From Maritimibacter fusiformis (GTDB taxonomy: Bacteria; Pseudomonadota; Alphaproteobacteria; Rhodobacterales; Rhodobacteraceae), in contig NZ_VSIY01000013.1 of the NCBI RefSeq assembly GCF_008086115.1, positions 248,001-312,000 of the forward strand: DNA of 64,000 nt, written 5' to 3'. The notes under the pieces were generated by a model. The model was not told the DNA's origin. It ran no database searches and was given only the letters and a program-made list of their open reading frames with translations. Both the position numbers and the translations under genes were made by a program. Within the stretch, counting starts at the first letter, position 1; each line of letters opens with the position of its first letter. Of the stretch, positions 38,622 through 47,586 are shown piece by piece.

Positions 38622-40400
38622 ATGCACCCCTTTCGCAGCCATACCTGCGCAGATCTGCGCAAATCCGACGTCGGCGACACCGTCCGGCTCTCGGGCTGGG
38701 TGCACCGTGTCCGCGACCACGGCGGCGTGCTGTTCATCGACCTGCGCGACCACTACGGCATCACCCAGGTGCTGGCCGACAGCGACAGCCCGGTGTTCGC
38801 CGAGGTCGAGAAACTGCGCTCGGAATGGTGCATCCGCATCGACGGCAAGGTGCTGGCGCGTGACGAAAGCCTGGTGAACCCGAAACTGCCCACCGGCGAG
38901 ATCGAGGTGTTCATCCAGGACATGGAAGTGCTGGGCGCCGCCGAGGAACTGCCGCTGATGGTGTTCGGCGACCAGGAATACCCCGAAGAAACCCGGCTGA
39001 AATACCGCTACCTCGACCTGCGCCGCGAGGCGATGCAGGAGAACATGAAACTGCGCTCGGATGTCGTTGCCTCGATGCGGCGGCGGATGTGGGACCAGGG
39101 GTTTCGCGAATACCAGACGCCGATCATCACCGCCTCGTCGCCCGAGGGCGCGCGCGATTTCCTCGTGCCGTCGCGCCTGCATCCGGGCCGGTTCTATGCC
39201 CTGCCGCAGGCGCCGCAGCAGTTCAAGCAACTGCTCATGGTCTCGGGCTTTGACAAGTATTTCCAGATCGCGCCGTGTTTCCGCGACGAAGACCCGCGCG
39301 CCGACCGCTCGCCCACCGATTTCTACCAACTCGACATGGAGATGAGCTTCGTCACCCAACAGGAGGTGTTCGATACCATCAAGCCGGTGCTGCAAGGCGT
39401 GTTCGAGGAATTCGCCGACGGCAAGACCGTCGACAGCGTCTGGCCGCAGATCAGCTATCGCGACGCGGCGCTATGGTATGGCACCGACAAGCCCGACCTG
39501 CGCAACCCGATCAAGATGCAGGACGTGTCCGAGCATTTCCGCGGCTCCGGCTTCGCCATCTTCGCCAAGCTGCTGGAACAGGACGGCACCGAGATCCGCG
39601 CGATCCCCGCCCAGGGCGGCGGCTCGCGCAAGTTCTGCGACCGGATGAACGCCTTTGCCCAGAAAGAGGGGCTGCCGGGGATGGGGTATATCTTCTGGCG
39701 CGACGGGGCCGATGGATTGGAAGCCGCCGGCCCCCTTGCCAAGAACATCGGCCCGGAACGCACCGAGGCGATCCGTCAGCAGCTTGGCCTTGGCGTCGGC
39801 GACGCGGCGTTTTTCCTTGGCGGCAAGCCCAAGGGTTTCCAGCGCGTCGCCGGGCTGGCGCGCGACGTGATCGGGGCCGAGCTTGGCCTGACCGACGAAA
39901 ACCGTTTCGCCTTTGCCTGGATCGTCGATTTCCCGATCTACGAACAGGACGAGGAAACCGGCGACATCGACTTCGAGCACAACCCGTTCTCGATGCCGCA
40001 GGGCGGGCTTGAAGCCCTCGACGGCGACCCGCTCGAGGTGCTGGGCTGGCAATACGACTTGGCGTGCAACGGCGCCGAGATCCTCTCGGGCGCGATCCGC
40101 AACCACAAGCCCGAGATCATGTTCCGGGCCTTCGAAATCGCGGGCTATGGCGAGGACGAGGTGCGCAAGCGGTTCGGTGGACTGGTCAACGCCTTCAGAT
40201 ACGGCGCGCCGCCGCACGGCGGATGCGCCGCCGGGATCGACCGCATCGTGATGCTGCTGGCGGGCGAGGAAACCATCCGCGACGTGGTGCTGTTCCCGAT
40301 GAACCAGCGCGCCGAAGACCTGATGATGGACGCCCCGTCAGAACCGACCAACGAACAGTTGCGTGAACTGCATCTGCGGGTGGTGACGGAAGACCGCTGA
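38622..40400 (+). CDS. aspS: Aspartyl-tRNA synthetase
   Basis: Class II synthetase of 592 residues. It has the N-terminal OB-fold anticodon-binding domain ([29 protein letters not shown]), class II motif 2 ([23 protein letters not shown]), the bacterial GAD insert (about 290-420) and motif 3 ([23 protein letters not shown]). Normal length for the bacterial type; discriminating versus non-discriminating character cannot be settled here. ATG 38622 follows GAGGACC. Confidence 0.97.
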   Translation: MHPFRSHTCADLRKSDVGDTVRLSGWVHRVRDHGGVLFIDLRDHYGITQVLADSDSPVFAEVEKLRSEWCIRIDGKVLARDESLVNPKLPTGEIEVFIQDMEVLGAAEELPLMVFGDQEYPEETRLKYRYLDLRREAMQENMKLRSDVVASMRRRMWDQGFREYQTPIITASSPEGARDFLVPSRLHPGRFYALPQAPQQFKQLLMVSGFDKYFQIAPCFRDEDPRADRSPTDFYQLDMEMSFVTQQEVFDTIKPVLQGVFEEFADGKTVDSVWPQISYRDAALWYGTDKPDLRNPIKMQDVSEHFRGSGFAIFAKLLEQDGTEIRAIPAQGGGSRKFCDRMNAFAQKEGLPGMGYIFWRDGADGLEAAGPLAKNIGPERTEAIRQQLGLGVGDAAFFLGGKPKGFQRVAGLARDVIGAELGLTDENRFAFAWIVDFPIYEQDEETGDIDFEHNPFSMPQGGLEALDGDPLEVLGWQYDLACNGAEILSGAIRNHKPEIMFRAFEIAGYGEDEVRKRFGGLVNAFRYGAPPHGGCAAGIDRIVMLLAGEETIRDVVLFPMNQRAEDLMMDAPSEPTNEQLRELHLRVVTEDR

Positions 40401-40429
40401 CCGGGCGGACGGGCCGCGATCCGGCCCGC

Positions 40430-40906
40430 TCAGTCCTCGAGGTGATCGGCCAGCTTGTCCTCGACCAGGGTCACTTCCTTCGCCTTGCGCTCGCGAAACC
40501 GCGTGCCGTAGCCTTGGGTTTCGGTCTCCGGTATGACCTCGCGCGCGCGGGCGAAGATCTCGTTTTCCTCTTCGTCCATGTGGTGCCGGTAGTCCTCGTC
40601 AAGCTTGTGAAACTTGTTGAGCCAGCCGGACGAGGCCATGTCCATGTTGTCCAGTTCCTCCATCAGGTCGTCGAGCCCGGCGTGTTCCTCGACCGAATGG
40701 CGGGCCGCGTCCTGGCCCCAGGTTTTCGACATCAGCCGGGAATAGAACGTCTCTTCCTCGGCGGCGGCATGGGCCTTGACGTCGCAATAGAAGGTCCGCC
40801 AGGCGGTCTTGCGGTCCTTCGAGGCGCCGGAGGTGTCGGCGATCCGGCTCAGCAGCTCGCGGTGGCGGTCGTGGTCGGCCTTGATGGCCTCGTAGATCGA
40901 AGTCAT
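40430..40906 (-). CDS. Hemerythrin-like HHE domain protein
   Basis: A 158-residue four-helix hemerythrin-type protein. Iron-ligand positions are recognisable (IKADHDRHRELL, VKAHAAAEEETFYSRL, SVEEHAGLDDLMEEL, DYRHHMDEEENEIF). Such proteins bind a di-iron centre and are linked to oxygen or nitric-oxide sensing or to iron-sulfur repair. The ATG at 40906 has GGAGACCCAC upstream; the longer frame upstream is discarded. No operon partner is evident. Confidence 0.88.
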   Translation of the reverse strand: MTSIYEAIKADHDRHRELLSRIADTSGASKDRKTAWRTFYCDVKAHAAAEEETFYSRLMSKTWGQDAARHSVEEHAGLDDLMEELDNMDMASSGWLNKFHKLDEDYRHHMDEEENEIFARAREVIPETETQGYGTRFRERKAKEVTLVEDKLADHLED

Positions 40907-41042
40907 GTGGGTCTCCATCTGGGTGTTGCTGTCAAGGCAACGCGCCGATCCCGCTGTCGGTTCCCGGATAGGCGCGGCGCAAGGCGAAAAAGCGGCGCGC
41001 TCTGCCAAGCGCGCCGCCCTGCCCTTCGATCCACTCACGAGA

Positions 41043-41231
41043 TCAGCTGGGGGTAACCTCTGTCTGCAGCCCGCGACGGGCGGCATCGTCCGACATCCGG
41101 CCATAGGCCGGCGCGGCCACGCTGGCCGCAATCGAAACGGTCAGAACCACGACGCCGGTGGCAAACACCAGCCAGTCGATCGCGGCGCTGTCGAGCCGGT
41201 TGTCGGTGAAACGGTTGAAAACTTTCGACAT
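41043..41231 (-). CDS. Short single-helix membrane protein (Flp-pilin-like?)
   Basis: Protein of 62 residues with one hydrophobic helix (AAIDWLVFATGVVVLTVSIAASVA) after a short polar N-terminus. The DSAAIDWLVFATGVV segment resembles Flp/TadE-like pilin sequences of roseobacters, but no prepilin peptidase site is clear, and no tad genes are near. A ribosome site AGGGGAA lies seven bases before ATG 41231. It is a plausible small gene of unknown function. Confidence 0.6.
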   Translation of the reverse strand: MSKVFNRFTDNRLDSAAIDWLVFATGVVVLTVSIAASVAAPAYGRMSDDAARRGLQTEVTPS

Positions 41232-41386
41232 CCTCATTTCCCCTGTGGCGTGTCTGGATTGTGGCCGCGAAATCTGGCGGCAATGCGGTCGGTCTGGGCC
41301 AAAACCCGGACGGATTCGGGGATTCCCGGTGGCGGGCCTGTGCGCATTGCCCTATTGCTGGCCGGGGGAGCAAACCGGGGGCGGAA

Positions 41387-42106
41387 ATGGCCGAGGATCG
41401 TGACATCGGCGCGCCGGTCGCAGGCTGGCAGCCGCCGCCTGCGCCACGCGGCGAGGCGCTGGACGGGCGCTATGCCCGGCTTGAGCGGCTGTCGGCGGAC
41501 AGACATGCGGCCGACCTGTTCAAGGCCAACAGCGTGTCGGACGCGATCTGGGATTTCCTGCCCTATGGACCCTTTGCCTCGTCGGCGGCCTACCACCGCT
41601 GGATGCGCGAGACGACAGCCGGGGACGATCCGCTGTTCTATGCGATCCAGAACCGCGACAGCGGCCAGTGGCAGGGGGTGGCAAGCTATCTTCGGATCAC
41701 GCCGCAGGCCGGATCGATCGAGGTCGGGCACATCAACCTGTCGCCGGCCCTGCAACGCACGCGCGCCGCGACCGAGGCGATGTATCTGATGATGCAATGG
41801 GCGTTCGAGGCGGGATACCGGCGTTACGAATGGAAGTGCGACGCGCGCAACCTTGCCTCGCGCCGGGCGGCGCAACGGCTGGGGTTCAGCTATGAAGGCA
41901 CGTTCCGGCAGGCCACGGTGGTCAAGGGCCGCAACCGCGACACGGCGTGGTTCGCCGTGATCGACGCGGAATGGCCCGGGCTGAAAGAGGCGTTCCGGGG
42001 GTGGTTGTCGCCCGCCAATTTCGATGCCGATGGCCGCCAGATCGAGCGTCTGGGCGACCTGACCCGGCTGGTGCGGGTGGCGGACGATCCGGCCCTGCAC
42101 CGCTGA
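41387..42106 (+). CDS. GNAT-family N-acetyltransferase (RimJ/RimL type)
   Basis: Acetyltransferase of 239 residues with the RimJ/RimL-like pattern: ARLERLSADRHAADLF, WQGVASYLRITPQAGSIEVGHINLSPALQRTRAATEAMYLMMQWAFEAGYRRYEWKCDARNLASRRAAQRLGFSYEGTFRQ. Substrate unknown. The start MAEDRDIGAP at 41387 follows GGGGGCGGAA. It converges on the response-regulator gene with only two bases between the stops. Confidence 0.88.
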   Translation: MAEDRDIGAPVAGWQPPPAPRGEALDGRYARLERLSADRHAADLFKANSVSDAIWDFLPYGPFASSAAYHRWMRETTAGDDPLFYAIQNRDSGQWQGVASYLRITPQAGSIEVGHINLSPALQRTRAATEAMYLMMQWAFEAGYRRYEWKCDARNLASRRAAQRLGFSYEGTFRQATVVKGRNRDTAWFAVIDAEWPGLKEAFRGWLSPANFDADGRQIERLGDLTRLVRVADDPALHR

Positions 42107-42108
42107 CA

Positions 42109-42801
42109 TCAGACCGCCTGCGCCCGCGACAGGCGTTCCTCGACCAGATCGACCACGCGCCTGCGGGCACCTTCCGCGCCGCTCAGGGCAAGCTGGCCAG
42201 CCGCCGCGGCGAGGGCCGGGTCATGGGCGCTGATGGCGAGGCCGGACAGAAGTTGCGCGATATAGGCGCGCGCGCCGCTGCCGTCACCGCGCAGCATCTC
42301 GGCCACGTGGTGCAGATCGTCGGCCAGCGCCACGGGGTCCGGCAGGATTCGGTCGCCCGACACCGCACGCGGACCGGACGGCAGCACACCGCCCGGCAGC
42401 GCCGCGAGCAACGCCTGCTGAAACCAGGCGAGGCTTTCCACAGGCTTGGCGAGGAAGGCATCGGCCCCGGCGGCGCGCGCCGCCGGTTCGGCCTCGGGAT
42501 CGCCGCTCATGCCCAGGATCGCCGGCACCCGGGGTCGTGCGCGCGCCAGTTCGGCGATCAGGTCGGTGCCCGATCCGTCGGGCAACCCGATATCCACGAT
42601 CACCACCGAGGGGCGGTAAACGGCCAGGTGCCGGTGCGCGGCGGCCAGGCTGTCGGCCCGCCTGATCCGGGCGCCCGAGCGGATCGACAACAGCCGGATC
42701 GCCTCGGACGCAAATCGGCTGTCCTCGACCACGAGCACGGTCAGCCCTTGCAACGGGCGGTCGGGGTTTCCCGGTGGCAGATAGAAACGGTCATCGCTCA
42801 T
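42109..42801 (-). CDS. Response-regulator receiver protein with unassigned C-terminal domain
   Basis: A 230-residue protein. The receiver domain (about 18-140) has the acidic pair VVEDSRF, the phosphoacceptor aspartate in VVIVDIGLPDGSG, the Ser in LGMSGD and the lysine in FLAKPVE. The C-terminal 85 residues (DDLHHVAEMLRGDGSGARAYIAQLLSGLAISA and onward) are helical and match no output domain that I recognise. There is no DNA-binding motif, so it may act by protein interaction. ATG 42801 has AAAGGG nine bases upstream. No cognate histidine kinase is adjacent. Confidence 0.82.
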   Translation of the reverse strand: MSDDRFYLPPGNPDRPLQGLTVLVVEDSRFASEAIRLLSIRSGARIRRADSLAAAHRHLAVYRPSVVIVDIGLPDGSGTDLIAELARARPRVPAILGMSGDPEAEPAARAAGADAFLAKPVESLAWFQQALLAALPGGVLPSGPRAVSGDRILPDPVALADDLHHVAEMLRGDGSGARAYIAQLLSGLAISAHDPALAAAAGQLALSGAEGARRRVVDLVEERLSRAQAV

Positions 42802-42940
42802 GGCATTCATCCCTTTCGCCACCAGCCAAACACGAAACTCCTTAAAGGGTGGTAAAGCACCGCGCGCGCCCTTAACCGGCCACCCTTGCGGCGGCGCGGG
42901 CCGGCGGGCATAACCGGGCCGAACCTGGATGGAGAGCCCG

Positions 42941-43345
42941 ATGATCGGACGTTTGAACCATGTGGCCATCGCCGTGCCCGACCTCGAGGCGGCGGCCGCG
43001 CAATACCGCGACACGCTGGGCGCCGATGTCGGCGCACCGCAGGACGAACCCGATCACGGCGTGACCGTGGTGTTCATCACCCTGCCCAACACCAAGATCG
43101 AGCTGCTCTATCCCCTGGGCGACACCTCTCCGATCGCGGGGTTTCTGGAAAAGAACCCGGCAGGCGGCATTCACCATATCTGCTACGAGGTCGAGGATAT
43201 CATCGCCGCGCGTGACCGGCTGAAGGCCGCTGGCGCGCGGGTGCTGGGCACCGGCGAGCCGAAGATCGGCGCGCATGGCAAACCGGTCCTGTTCCTGCAT
43301 CCCAAGGATTTCAACGGCTGCCTGGTCGAATTGGAGCAAGTCTGA
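42941..43345 (+). CDS. mce: Methylmalonyl-CoA epimerase
   Basis: Glyoxalase-fold epimerase converting between (S)- and (R)-methylmalonyl-CoA in propionyl-CoA use. The 134-residue protein has the metal-binding set: RLNHVAIAVPDLEAA (His), IELLYPLGDTSPI (Glu), GGIHHICYEVEDI (His) and CLVELEQV (Glu). Start 42941 follows GGAGAGCCCG. Its stop overlaps the start of the DUF1467 gene by one base, a linkage typical of Rhodobacterales. Confidence 0.93.
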   Translation: MIGRLNHVAIAVPDLEAAAAQYRDTLGADVGAPQDEPDHGVTVVFITLPNTKIELLYPLGDTSPIAGFLEKNPAGGIHHICYEVEDIIAARDRLKAAGARVLGTGEPKIGAHGKPVLFLHPKDFNGCLVELEQV

Positions 43346-43626
43346 TGTCGGTCACCGCCGGCCTGGTCATGTTCATCGTGATCTGGTTCATGACGATGTT
43401 CATCGTCCTGCCGATCCGCGCCCGCAGCCAGGCCGAGGATGGCAGCGTCGTGCCCGGCACCCCCGAGGGCGCGCCGGCCAATTTCCGGCTGGGGCGCACG
43501 GTTCTGATCGTGACGCTCTGGGCGGTGGGAATCTGGGCGATCTGCGCCGGTGTGCTGCTGTCGGGCTGGATCTCGGTCGAGGATCTCGACTGGATGAACC
43601 TGCTGGACGAGCGAATCCCGAACTAG
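43345..43626 (+). CDS. DUF1467 family membrane protein
   Basis: Membrane protein of 93 residues with two helices (AGLVMFIVIWFMTMFIVLPIRARSQ and TVLIVTLWAVGIWAICAGVLL) and the DUF1467 motif LPIRARSQAEDGSVVPGTPEGAPANF between them. It is coupled to mce by a TGATG overlap. Function unknown. Its TAG stop overlaps that of the convergent EI24 gene in CTAG. Confidence 0.9.
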   Translation: MSVTAGLVMFIVIWFMTMFIVLPIRARSQAEDGSVVPGTPEGAPANFRLGRTVLIVTLWAVGIWAICAGVLLSGWISVEDLDWMNLLDERIPN

Positions 43627-44318
43627 GCGGGCCGCCCCGCCAGCCGGTGATACATGTGGGTGAAGGTCGCCGCGCCGATCACCGGGATCAACAGGTTCAC
43701 GACCGGGATCGTCAAGGGCACCGCCATCAGCGTGCCGGCAACCCAGATCTGGGCGGTATGACGCTTGCGCATCCGGGTCGCGCCCTCGCGCCCCTCGCGT
43801 CGCATCGCCGCCATCTGGAAGAATTCCCGGCCCAATAGATAGCCGTTCACCACCCAGAACAGCACCGGCGCCAGCGGTCCGACGAAGAACAACAGGATCA
43901 GCGCCACCAGGTTCACGCCGATGGTGACGAGGATCAGGCTGGTCGAATCCCGCAGCGTATCCATAAGCGGCACCGAACCGACCTTGGGCAGGCCGGGGTA
44001 ATAGCGGTCCTCGACCGCCGCCGCCACATCATCGAGAAAAATGCCGGTGAAGGCGGCGGCAACCGGCACCATCAGCACCACCGACAGCACCAGCATCAGA
44101 CCCACCGTCGCCCAGCTTGCCACGTTGTCGAGCCAGTTCACGTCGCCGATCCACGGCAGGCTGACCGTGTCGGGCACGAACAACCCGACCAGCCAGGCAA
44201 ACCCCACCGTCGCCACCGCCAGAAGCGCGATGGTCAGGCCGACGCCAAGCAGCAGAACCCGGCGAAAGCGCGGGTCGGTCAACTGGCCCAGCGCCTTGGC
44301 GAAATCCGAAAACATCAT
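43623..44318 (-). CDS. EI24/CysZ-like membrane protein
   Basis: Polytopic membrane protein of 231 residues of the EI24 (CysZ-like, etoposide-induced 2.4) family: four or more hydrophobic segments, the MDTLRDSTSLILVTIGVNLVALILLFF region and the NGYLLGREFFQMAAMRR motif. CysZ imports sulfate in E. coli; without cys genes nearby the substrate stays open. It overlaps the preceding nitroreductase gene by four bases, indicating an operon. Confidence 0.87.
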   Translation of the reverse strand: MMFSDFAKALGQLTDPRFRRVLLLGVGLTIALLAVATVGFAWLVGLFVPDTVSLPWIGDVNWLDNVASWATVGLMLVLSVVLMVPVAAAFTGIFLDDVAAAVEDRYYPGLPKVGSVPLMDTLRDSTSLILVTIGVNLVALILLFFVGPLAPVLFWVVNGYLLGREFFQMAAMRREGREGATRMRKRHTAQIWVAGTLMAVPLTIPVVNLLIPVIGAATFTHMYHRLAGRPA

Positions 44319-44893
44319 GTGTTCACCCAGGTGGTGATCGCGTCGATATCCGGGCGCGGGCGTTCCGGCGGGGCGACGGTCTCGGTGCCGATATGGATGA
44401 AGCCGGCGAGACTTTCGTGTTCGGCAAGGCCAAGCCCGTCGCGCAGGAAATCGCGGTCATGGGCGGCATAGCTGGTCAGCCAGTTGGCGCCCCAGCCCGA
44501 GGCCAGCGCCGCGTTCAGCATTGCAAGGCAGACCGCGCCGGCGGAATAGACCTGCTCGATCTCGGGCACCTTGTCCGAGGCGACCGGCGAGGTGACCACG
44601 GCCACCGCGAGATCGGCATCGGCGAACTGGCGCCGGGCCTTTTCGACCTTCTCGGGCTCCACCCCCAGCGCCTGCCCGCGTTCGACGGCAAGCCCCGCCA
44701 GCCGGTCCAGCGACGCGCCTTGCAGCACGATGAAGCGCCACGGCTCGAGCTTGCCGTGATCGGGCGAGCGTGCGGCGGCGGTCAGGATCGGGGCAAGTTC
44801 CTCTGCGGTCGGCACCGGGGCCTTGAGGGTCTTGGCCGGGCGCGAGCGGCGGGTGAGCAAAAAATCCAGCGCGGACTGGTTTCTGTCGGGCAT
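44315..44893 (-). CDS. Nitroreductase-family FMN oxidoreductase
   Basis: A 192-residue NAD(P)H/FMN nitroreductase-fold protein (YdjA-like). The FMN-binding TRRSRPAKTLKAPVP and AAARSPDHGKLEPWRFIVL motifs lie at the N-terminus; GWGANWLTSYAAHD and the glycine-rich C-terminal part follow. The start at 44893 (MPDRNQSALDFL) has GAAGGAGACTAAC upstream. The biological substrate is unknown. Confidence 0.9.
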   Translation of the reverse strand: MPDRNQSALDFLLTRRSRPAKTLKAPVPTAEELAPILTAAARSPDHGKLEPWRFIVLQGASLDRLAGLAVERGQALGVEPEKVEKARRQFADADLAVAVVTSPVASDKVPEIEQVYSAGAVCLAMLNAALASGWGANWLTSYAAHDRDFLRDGLGLAEHESLAGFIHIGTETVAPPERPRPDIDAITTWVNT

Positions 44894-44939
44894 GTTAGTC
44901 TCCTTCACATGGCCCATGTCGGGGTTGGGGCGGCCAAGG

Positions 44940-46055
44940 TCAACGGTCCGGCAGGAAATAGCGCTCGAACTCGTCGATCAGGCCCGAGAAAAACGCCTGC
45001 GAGCGGGCATTTGGCTGACGAATGCGATAGGTTTCGGCCATCGGGTCGGCGGCGGTGGTCGGGCTTTCGGCCATCTCCTCGATCACCGCATGGCCGCAGA
45101 ACGGCACATACCAGTCGGCATAGCCGCCCTCGTGCACCGCCACCAGCCGGCCGGCGCACATCTCATCGGCAAGGTCTCGCAGCATCCGGGTCATCTGGCG
45201 GAAACTGTCGGCATGCAGCAGCATATGCGCCAGCGGGTCGGCGGCGGCGGCGTCGTAGCCGCTGGCGATGACGATGACCTCGGGCTTGTGGGCGCGGACC
45301 CTGGGCAGCACCAGCCGCTCCATCACCTCGAGCCATGTGGCATGCCCCGCGCCGGGTGGCAGGGGAATGTTCATGTTCGCTCCCTCGCCCGCGCCCGCAC
45401 CACGCTTGTCGATCTCGCCGGTATCCAGCGGGTAGTTGTGTTCCTGATGGATCGAGATCGTCAGCACGTCGGGATCGTCGTAGAACACCGCCTCGGTGCC
45501 GTTGCCGTGGTGCACGTCCCAGTCGATCACCGCGACGCGCCGCACCAGCCCCGCGGCGCGGGCGGCGTGGATCGCGATGCCGATGTTGTTGAGCAGGCAG
45601 AACCCGTTGGGAAAATCCGGCAGCGCGTGGTGGCCGGGCGGGCGCGACAAGGCATAGGCATTGTCAAGCTCGCCGCGCAGGACCGAGAGCAGCGCCGCGC
45701 GCGCCAGCCCCGCCGACAGCGTCGCGATCTCGTATCCGCCCTGCCCGAACGGCGTGCGCAGCCCCAACTGGCCGCCGCCCGCGTCCGACATCTGCTGAAA
45801 CGCATCGAGGTAGCTGGCAGGATGCACCCGCTCCAACTCGTCGCGGCTGGCGGGGGCGGCGCTTTGCACCGCGACCTCGCGGATCAGCCCGGTGACTTCC
45901 ATCAGGTTCTTCAGCCGCCGCTTGGTCTCGGGGTTTTCCGGCAGGCCGCCGGCCGCGGTCGGCTGCACCAGCCCGCCGACCGGCAGCATCCCGGCATAGT
46001 TGCCGCCCGAATGCCAAAAACACCGCTCGTCCACGAAAAATCCGGTCCTGCGCAT
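44940..46055 (-). CDS. Histone-deacetylase-family amidohydrolase (class II type)
   Basis: Zinc-dependent deacetylase of about 371 residues in the HDAC/acetoin-utilisation/polyamine amidohydrolase superfamily. It contains RPPGHHALPDFPNGFCLLNN (charge-relay histidines), VAVIDWDVHHGNGTEAVFYDD (zinc Asp and His) and VIVIASGYDAAAADPL (zinc Asp). In bacteria the substrates are acetylated small molecules such as polyamines. The ATG at 46055 has GGAGGGATC upstream. It lies 46 bases upstream of the nitroreductase gene and may belong to the same operon. Confidence 0.92.
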   Translation of the reverse strand: MRRTGFFVDERCFWHSGGNYAGMLPVGGLVQPTAAGGLPENPETKRRLKNLMEVTGLIREVAVQSAAPASRDELERVHPASYLDAFQQMSDAGGGQLGLRTPFGQGGYEIATLSAGLARAALLSVLRGELDNAYALSRPPGHHALPDFPNGFCLLNNIGIAIHAARAAGLVRRVAVIDWDVHHGNGTEAVFYDDPDVLTISIHQEHNYPLDTGEIDKRGAGAGEGANMNIPLPPGAGHATWLEVMERLVLPRVRAHKPEVIVIASGYDAAAADPLAHMLLHADSFRQMTRMLRDLADEMCAGRLVAVHEGGYADWYVPFCGHAVIEEMAESPTTAADPMAETYRIRQPNARSQAFFSGLIDEFERYFLPDR

Positions 46056-46128
46056 GATCCCTCCGCCGTTTGGCGCAGACTGGCCGGGCCGGCTTGCGGC
46101 TGCAAGCCCCATCGGCCAGTGTCGGGCG

Positions 46129-46386
46129 ATGATGAAGAAAGGCGCGCTGTCTCATCTTGCGGTCCCGGGCCGCGACATTGCCGTCAGGGTGACCCCGAAG
46201 GCGGCGCGCAATGACGTGAGCGTGGCAGAGGAAGGGCTGCGCGTATCGGTGACCGCGGTGCCCGAGGACGGCAAGGCCAACGCGGCGGTGGTCAAGCTCC
46301 TGGCCAATGCGTTGGGGGTGGCGAAGTCGCGCCTGACGCTGGTGCGCGGGGCCACGTCGCGCGACAAGCTGTTCCGGCTGGACTGA
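46129..46386 (+). CDS. DUF167 (YggU-like) protein
   Basis: Protein of 85 residues with the DUF167 core: IAVRVTPKAARNDV, LRVSVTAVPEDGKANAAVVKLLANALGVAKSRLTLVRGATSRDK. A small conserved cytoplasmic protein of unknown function. Two adjacent ATGs open the frame at 46129; only about 75 bases separate it from the divergent deacetylase start. Confidence 0.9.
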   Translation: MMKKGALSHLAVPGRDIAVRVTPKAARNDVSVAEEGLRVSVTAVPEDGKANAAVVKLLANALGVAKSRLTLVRGATSRDKLFRLD

Positions 46387-46393
46387 CGCCCGC

Positions 46394-46639
46394 CTATTCG
46401 CCCTGCGGCGCGCGGGTGAGCTGATAGGCCCCTTCCGGCAGGTCCAGTGCCGCGGCCAGATCGCGCAACTGGCTGAGCGACAGCGTCACCCGCATCATCC
46501 GGTCGGTCGTCGGCTCCCATTGCTCCAGCGTCACGCAGTCGTCGAAGGCATTGATGACCACATCCTCACGCAGATGCGGGCTGCCTTCGTCCACGAGGGT
46601 CACGAGGGTCGAGTCGAATTCGTGCTCAATGGTAAACAT
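46394..46639 (-). CDS. Conserved small protein of unknown function
   Basis: Acidic protein of 81 residues (MFTIEHEFDSTLVTLVDEG, VVINAFDDCVTLEQWEPTTDRMMRVTLSLSQLRDLAAALDLPEGAYQL). I do not recognise a named domain, but codon use looks native and both neighbours are real genes. It diverges from the DUF6455 gene, and the FNR box at 46681 lies about 48 bases from its start, so it may share oxygen control. No strong ribosome site is seen. Confidence 0.68.
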   Translation of the reverse strand: MFTIEHEFDSTLVTLVDEGSPHLREDVVINAFDDCVTLEQWEPTTDRMMRVTLSLSQLRDLAAALDLPEGAYQLTRAPQGE

Positions 46640-46680
46640 GCGCTCACTCTAGGCCGGGCCGCATCGGGACGAAAGCGGAT

Positions 46681-46694
46681 TTGATCTTGATCAA
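46681..46694. promoter_or_regulatory. FNR/FnrL box (exact consensus)
   Basis: TTGATCTTGATCAA matches the FNR consensus TTGAT-N4-ATCAA at every fixed position. It lies 56 bases before the DUF6455 start, a distance that allows class II activation, and upstream of the divergent small gene. In Rhodobacter relatives FnrL controls low-oxygen genes; the target assignment here is inferred. Confidence 0.82.
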
Positions 46695-46743
46695 AGACCG
46701 CAGCCCCGGTTGCGGTTTTTTGTCACGGGCACGCGAGGAGACC

Positions 46744-47004
46744 ATGAAAGACGCCGCTCATAACGCTTATCACCAATACCTGCTGGACCGGATGGCAGAT
46801 GTGCTGGGCCTCGACCTGGACCTGGAGGTCGACCTGACCCGCCTGAGCCGCGCCAAGCTGGAACAGGCGATCGCGAGGTGCAGCCAATGCCCGGATTCTC
46901 AGGGCTGCGAGCTTTGGCTGGAAGAGCATTCCGGCGGCGCCACCAGCGCGCCGGAACTGTGCCGCAACAAGGCGCTGCTCGAACACCTGCGCAACACCTA
47001 CTAG
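46744..47004 (+). CDS. DUF6455 family protein with FNR-type control
   Basis: Protein of 86 residues with a helical N-terminus (YHQYLLDRMADVLGLDLDLEVDLTRLSRAKLEQAI) and a cysteine cluster CSQCPDSQGCELWL...ELCRN, as in DUF6455, which could bind iron-sulfur or zinc. The ATG at 46744 has GAGGAGACC upstream. An exact FNR box precedes it, so micro-aerobic or anaerobic expression is likely. Function unknown. Confidence 0.85.
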   Translation: MKDAAHNAYHQYLLDRMADVLGLDLDLEVDLTRLSRAKLEQAIARCSQCPDSQGCELWLEEHSGGATSAPELCRNKALLEHLRNTY

Positions 47005-47019
47005 CCCCGGCCTGCCGGA

Positions 47020-47478
47020 TCAGTTTTCCGCCTCTTCCTCGAGGTGCAGTTTCATGTCGACCAGCACCTGCTGCAGCGCCAGTGTCTCGCGCAACAGCCG
47101 TTTGGCCTCGTTCATGGTGATGATGCCGTCCTCGATCGCCTGCTGATACTCCGACATCAGCATCGCGAACCGCTGCGCCAGCGCGATGACATCGGCATTG
47201 ACGCCGCCGGGCGGCGCGTTGCGCCGGTCCTCGTTGGCATTGACGGTGTGGCCCGAGATTTCCGCCAGCGCCGAGGTCACATGCGGATAGCGCGCCGCCT
47301 CCTCAAGTTTGGCCACCGTGTCGATCGGCATGAAGCGGTCGGCGTGCTCGGGTGCATCGGAATAATAGCGCCCGAGCGTCGCCTTGGATTTGCCCGACAG
47401 CGTGCAGGCATTCTCGATGCCCACATCCTTGACCAGCGCCTCCGTGTGCTTTCTGAGATAATCGTTAAAACCGTTCAT
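47020..47478 (-). CDS. Helix-turn-helix-like regulator, function unknown
   Basis: A 152-residue protein. The N-terminal part (LSGKSKATLGRYYSDAPEHADRFMPIDTVAKLEEAA) resembles the DNA-binding region of phage CII-like or Cro-like proteins seen in alphaproteobacteria. The C-terminal third is a predicted coiled coil (MSEYQQAIEDGIITMNEAKRLLRETLALQQVLVDMKLHLEEE). The ATG at 47478 has GGGGGCAGT upstream. It lies next to the structured intergenic region on the other strand. Not part of a prophage here. Confidence 0.68.
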   Translation of the reverse strand: MNGFNDYLRKHTEALVKDVGIENACTLSGKSKATLGRYYSDAPEHADRFMPIDTVAKLEEAARYPHVTSALAEISGHTVNANEDRRNAPPGGVNADVIALAQRFAMLMSEYQQAIEDGIITMNEAKRLLRETLALQQVLVDMKLHLEEEAEN

Positions 47479-47586
47479 ACTGCCCCCTGGACCGCCCCGC
47501 CGCACCGCTTACGGGGAAAACTTCGTTACTTTTCCCATTAAACCGCGCTTTTGTGAATGCCTTAATGAACTCGACCGCATCCCGAC

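Noticed and set aside
47020-47478. Phage CII-like regulator as evidence of a prophage
   Set aside because: All neighbours are ordinary chromosomal genes; only a weak resemblance in the N-terminus.
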